Source: CAYOHP01 sp964403795 [NCBI: uncultured bacterium]
GTDB taxonomy: Bacteria; Muiribacteriota; UBA6191; CAZXTJ01
Direction: 5' to 3'
DNA length: 7,595 nt
Assembly: GCA_964403795.1 (NCBI GenBank)
Contig: CAYOHP010000152.1
Span: 1-7,595 of the forward strand
In this document: positions 5,898 to 7,595 of the stretch, piece after piece
Layout: each line of letters opens with the position of its first letter
How positions within the stretch are numbered: the stretch's first letter is position 1
Notes under the pieces: generated by a model
What the model was told of the DNA's origin: nothing
What the model saw: only the letters and a program-made list of their open reading frames with translations
Databases searched by the model: none
Position numbers and translations under genes: made by a program

Positions 5898-7120
5898 CCG
5901 CCGCCGCCCTTGCGGGCCACGGCCGGATCGCGCCGGCGGGGACCACCCTCGGGCCTCGGTTCGCGCCGGCGCACCACCGGCTCATGGCGCGAGATCGAGA
6001 GCAGGATCCCCACCGCGATCAGGCTGGCGAGCAGCGAGGTGCCGCCCGAGCTGATGAAGGGCAGCGGGATCCCGGTGGGCGGGATGCTCCCCACCACCAC
6101 GCTCACGTTCACGATCGCCTGGACCGTGATGCTCATGGTGAGCCCGTAGGCGAGCAGGGCCCCGTAGGTGTCCTGCGCCCGCATGGCGATCCGGAGGCCC
6201 CGCCACAGGATGAAGGCGAACAGCCCCATCACCGTGGCCGCCCCCATGAACCCGAGTTCCTCGCCGATGATGGCGAAGATGTAGTCGGAGTGTTCCTGGG
6301 GCAGGTACTCGAACTTCTGTCGGCCCCGTCCGATGCCCAGGCCCCAGAGCCCGCCCGAGGCCAGCGCGTACAGGCTCTGGATGATGTTCCAGCCGCTCCC
6401 GTAGGGGTCGGCCCAGGGGTCGAGGAAGGCCAGGTAGCGGCGCATCCGGTACGGCTCCCGGGCGATCAGCAGGGCCGCCAGCGAGACCCCGGACATCCCC
6501 AGCCAGACCATGTGCTGCCAGTGGCGGTAGCGGACCGCGATCATCAGGAACCCGACGGTCCCGAGGATCAGCGTGTAGGACAGGTTCGGCTGCACCAGGA
6601 TCATTACGCACAGCGACCCGAGCACCAGCAGGCCGGGCATCACGTACTGGCGGAAGTTGTCGCGCTCGGCCTCCCGCCGGGCCAGGTAGTCGGCCAGGAA
6701 CAGGATCAGGGCGAGCCGGGCCACCTCGGAAGGCTGGAAGCTCATCCCCAGGACCCGGATCCAGCGGGTGCCGCCGCCCACGGTGCGGCCCAGCCCGGGG
6801 ACGAAGACCAGCCCCAGGAGCACGAACGACAGGAAGAGCAGCGGCCCCGCGAACACCTTGAGGTGCCGGTAGTCGAAGCGGGACACCGCCATCATGGCCG
6901 CCGACCCGACCACCGCCCAGAAGGCCTGGCTGCGGAGCACCAGGAACATGTCCTGGCTGCGGGCCAGCGCCGATCCCGAGGACGCGGAGAAGACCATCAC
7001 CAGCCCCAGCGACAAGAGCGAGACCACCGCAGCGAGCAGCTTGTGGTCGATCGTCCCGGTCGCCGTCAGGCTCGGCGGGGTGCTTCTTGCCCGAGGGCGC
7101 ACACGGTCCGGCGGAAGCAT
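5894..7120 (-). CDS. ftsW: FtsW: SEDS-family septal peptidoglycan polymerase
   Basis: FtsW is the integral-membrane glycosyltransferase that polymerises lipid II at the septum with its partner class b PBP (FtsI). The 408-residue product shows about ten hydrophobic segments (roughly 26-46, 63-79, 86-108, 131-147, 160-176, 179-196, 202-219, 289-308, 319-343, 351-375). SEDS hallmarks are present: GGGTRWI (115-121), FQPSEVARL (128-136), FLDPWADPYGSGWNIIQS (232-249), LPQEHSDYIFAIIGEELG (273-290) containing the probable catalytic Asp279, and GIPLPFISSGGTSLL (350-364). Residues 378-408 are a basic Arg/Pro/Gly tail. RodA is the main alternative, but location between murD and murG argues for FtsW. The chosen ATG 7120 has AGGAG eight bases upstream and lies 55 bases inside murD. 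An in-frame CTG at 7069 would give a four-base overlap with the murD stop but lacks a good ribosome site. ATG 7165 is too far upstream and has less support. Confidence 0.96.
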   Translation of the reverse strand: MLPPDRVRPRARSTPPSLTATGTIDHKLLAAVVSLLSLGLVMVFSASSGSALARSQDMFLVLRSQAFWAVVGSAAMMAVSRFDYRHLKVFAGPLLFLSFVLLGLVFVPGLGRTVGGGTRWIRVLGMSFQPSEVARLALILFLADYLARREAERDNFRQYVMPGLLVLGSLCVMILVQPNLSYTLILGTVGFLMIAVRYRHWQHMVWLGMSGVSLAALLIAREPYRMRRYLAFLDPWADPYGSGWNIIQSLYALASGGLWGLGIGRGRQKFEYLPQEHSDYIFAIIGEELGFMGAATVMGLFAFILWRGLRIAMRAQDTYGALLAYGLTMSITVQAIVNVSVVVGSIPPTGIPLPFISSGGTSLLASLIAVGILLSISRHEPVVRRREPRPEGGPRRRDPAVARKGGGG

Positions 7121-7595
7121 TCTCCCCTCTCCTCGAAGGAACGGAAGGCATCGAACGACGAGCATCCCGGGGCCAGGAGCACGGTACCGCCCTCAGGGGC
7201 CAGGGCGTGGGCCCGGCGTACCGCTTCCTCGAACTTGGGGACCACCTCGAGGGGCAGGCCCCGGAGCTCCCCCTCGATCCGGCCGGCGGCGGCCCCGGTG
7301 GCCACGATGGCGGCGGCCCGGGCGAAGGCGCTGCGGTGGTCCCCGAACGAGAGCCCCTTGTCCTTGCCGCCCAGGATCAGGACCACGGGCCCCTGGATCC
7401 TCCCCACCGAGTAGGCGGCGGCGGCCGGGGTGGTGGCCTTCGAGTCGTCGATGAAGCGCCGGCCGTCGACGCTCCCGGCGTCCTGGAGGCGGTGCGGCAG
7501 CGGCTCGAATCGGAGGGCCGCGTCGCGCACCGCTTGGGGGAAGGCCTGGAGCAGCGCCCCGGCCAGCGCGAACTGGGGGGCCAGGGGGGCGAGCA
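7066..7595 (-). CDS. murD: MurD: UDP-MurNAc-L-alanine--D-glutamate ligase (C-terminal part only)
   Basis: MurD ligates D-Glu to UDP-MurNAc-L-Ala in the cytoplasm using ATP. Only the last 175 codons lie in the window; the N-terminal UDP-binding domain and most of the central ATPase domain are upstream of 7595. The visible part matches the Mur ligase C-terminal (D-Glu-binding) domain. LPHRL (32-36 of the visible part) is followed by FIDDSKATTPAAA (47-59), which corresponds to the family DSKATN signature with Thr for the final Asn. GPVVLILGGKDKG (68-80) matches the typical GGxxKG segment, and LLAPGCSSFDAFRSFEERG (139-157) matches the family's SPACASFDxFxxFxxRG ending. The stop is TGA 7068-7066. 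ftsW starts inside this gene. No frameshift or internal stop is seen in the visible part. MurD rather than MurC/E/F is supported by LPHR, DSKAT and the SFDxF ending. Confidence 0.95.
   Translation of the reverse strand, partial: LAPLAPQFALAGALLQAFPQAVRDAALRFEPLPHRLQDAGSVDGRRFIDDSKATTPAAAAYSVGRIQGPVVLILGGKDKGLSFGDHRSAFARAAAIVATGAAAGRIEGELRGLPLEVVPKFEEAVRRAHALAPEGGTVLLAPGCSSFDAFRSFEERGECFRRTVCALGQEAPRRA
7129..7133 (-). promoter_or_regulatory. Shine-Dalgarno AGGAG of ftsW, inside murD
   Basis: The purine-rich run ending at ATG 7120 contains AGGAG with an eight-base spacer. It lies within murD codons for Glu-Glu-Arg-Gly-Glu, which are family-typical, so the purine run could partly be coincidence. 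It remains the best ribosome-binding candidate for ftsW. Confidence 0.55.

Noticed and set aside
4606-5985. Upstream extension of the murC-murB frame through murG to about 5985
   Set aside because: The frame happens to be open, but the translation is Arg/Gly-rich and meaningless, while murG in another frame has clear motifs. The gene starts at GTG 4605.
5984-7414. Plus-strand open frame rich in His, Gln, Glu and Pro, opposite ftsW and murD
   Set aside because: The composition mirrors the reverse complement of hydrophobic FtsW codons; it is an antisense shadow, not a His-rich metal-binding protein.
1-7595. A wholly new system, mobile element, phage, CRISPR or RNA gene
   Set aside because: Every stretch is accounted for by co-directional dcw genes with uniform composition. 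I saw no terminal repeats, transposase, integrase, tRNA-like or repeat-spacer structure.

Overview
The window is a contiguous piece of a bacterial division and cell wall (dcw) cluster. All genes lie on the minus strand, so transcription runs from high to low coordinates. The order is murD (3' part only), ftsW, murG, a single open frame encoding a MurC-MurB fusion, ftsQ, and ftsA (cut by the window start). The order matches the classic mur/fts cluster and predicts mraY or murF upstream (beyond 7595) and ftsZ downstream (before position 1). The DNA is very GC-rich (about 70% by eye) with strong G/C preference at third codon positions. FtsA, FtsQ and a MurB carrying an NPPG motif show a walled, FtsA-using bacterium. 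The phylum cannot be fixed from the sequence alone; a high-GC Gram-negative-type lineage such as Acidobacteriota or a deltaproteobacterial relative is a guess.

Layout, in order of transcription: MurD C-terminal domain (7595 to 7066); FtsW (7120 to 5894), whose best start lies inside murD; MurG (5897 to 4602); MurC-MurB (4605 to 2179); FtsQ (2182 to 1232); FtsA (1210 to beyond 1). ftsW/murG, murG/murC-murB and murB/ftsQ each overlap by exactly four bases (ATGA, GTGA, ATGA). The only intergenic space is 12 to 21 bases before ftsA. There is no room for internal promoters or terminators, so the genes are probably translationally coupled and co-transcribed. No RNA genes, mobile elements, CRISPR arrays or gene-free stretches longer than 300 bases are present.

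Together the products make UDP-MurNAc (MurB) and add L-Ala (MurC) and D-Glu (MurD). After MraY, which is outside the window, MurG turns lipid I into lipid II. FtsW polymerises lipid II at the septum, and FtsQ and FtsA scaffold the divisome. MurB and MurC catalyse consecutive steps, so their fusion into one polypeptide is the most interesting architectural feature. Other points worth a look are a MurG lacking two family-typical histidines, a Cys at the usual Ser proton-donor position of MurB, and low-complexity C-terminal tails on several neighbouring proteins. I see no wholly new system here; this is a divergent but recognisable core locus.
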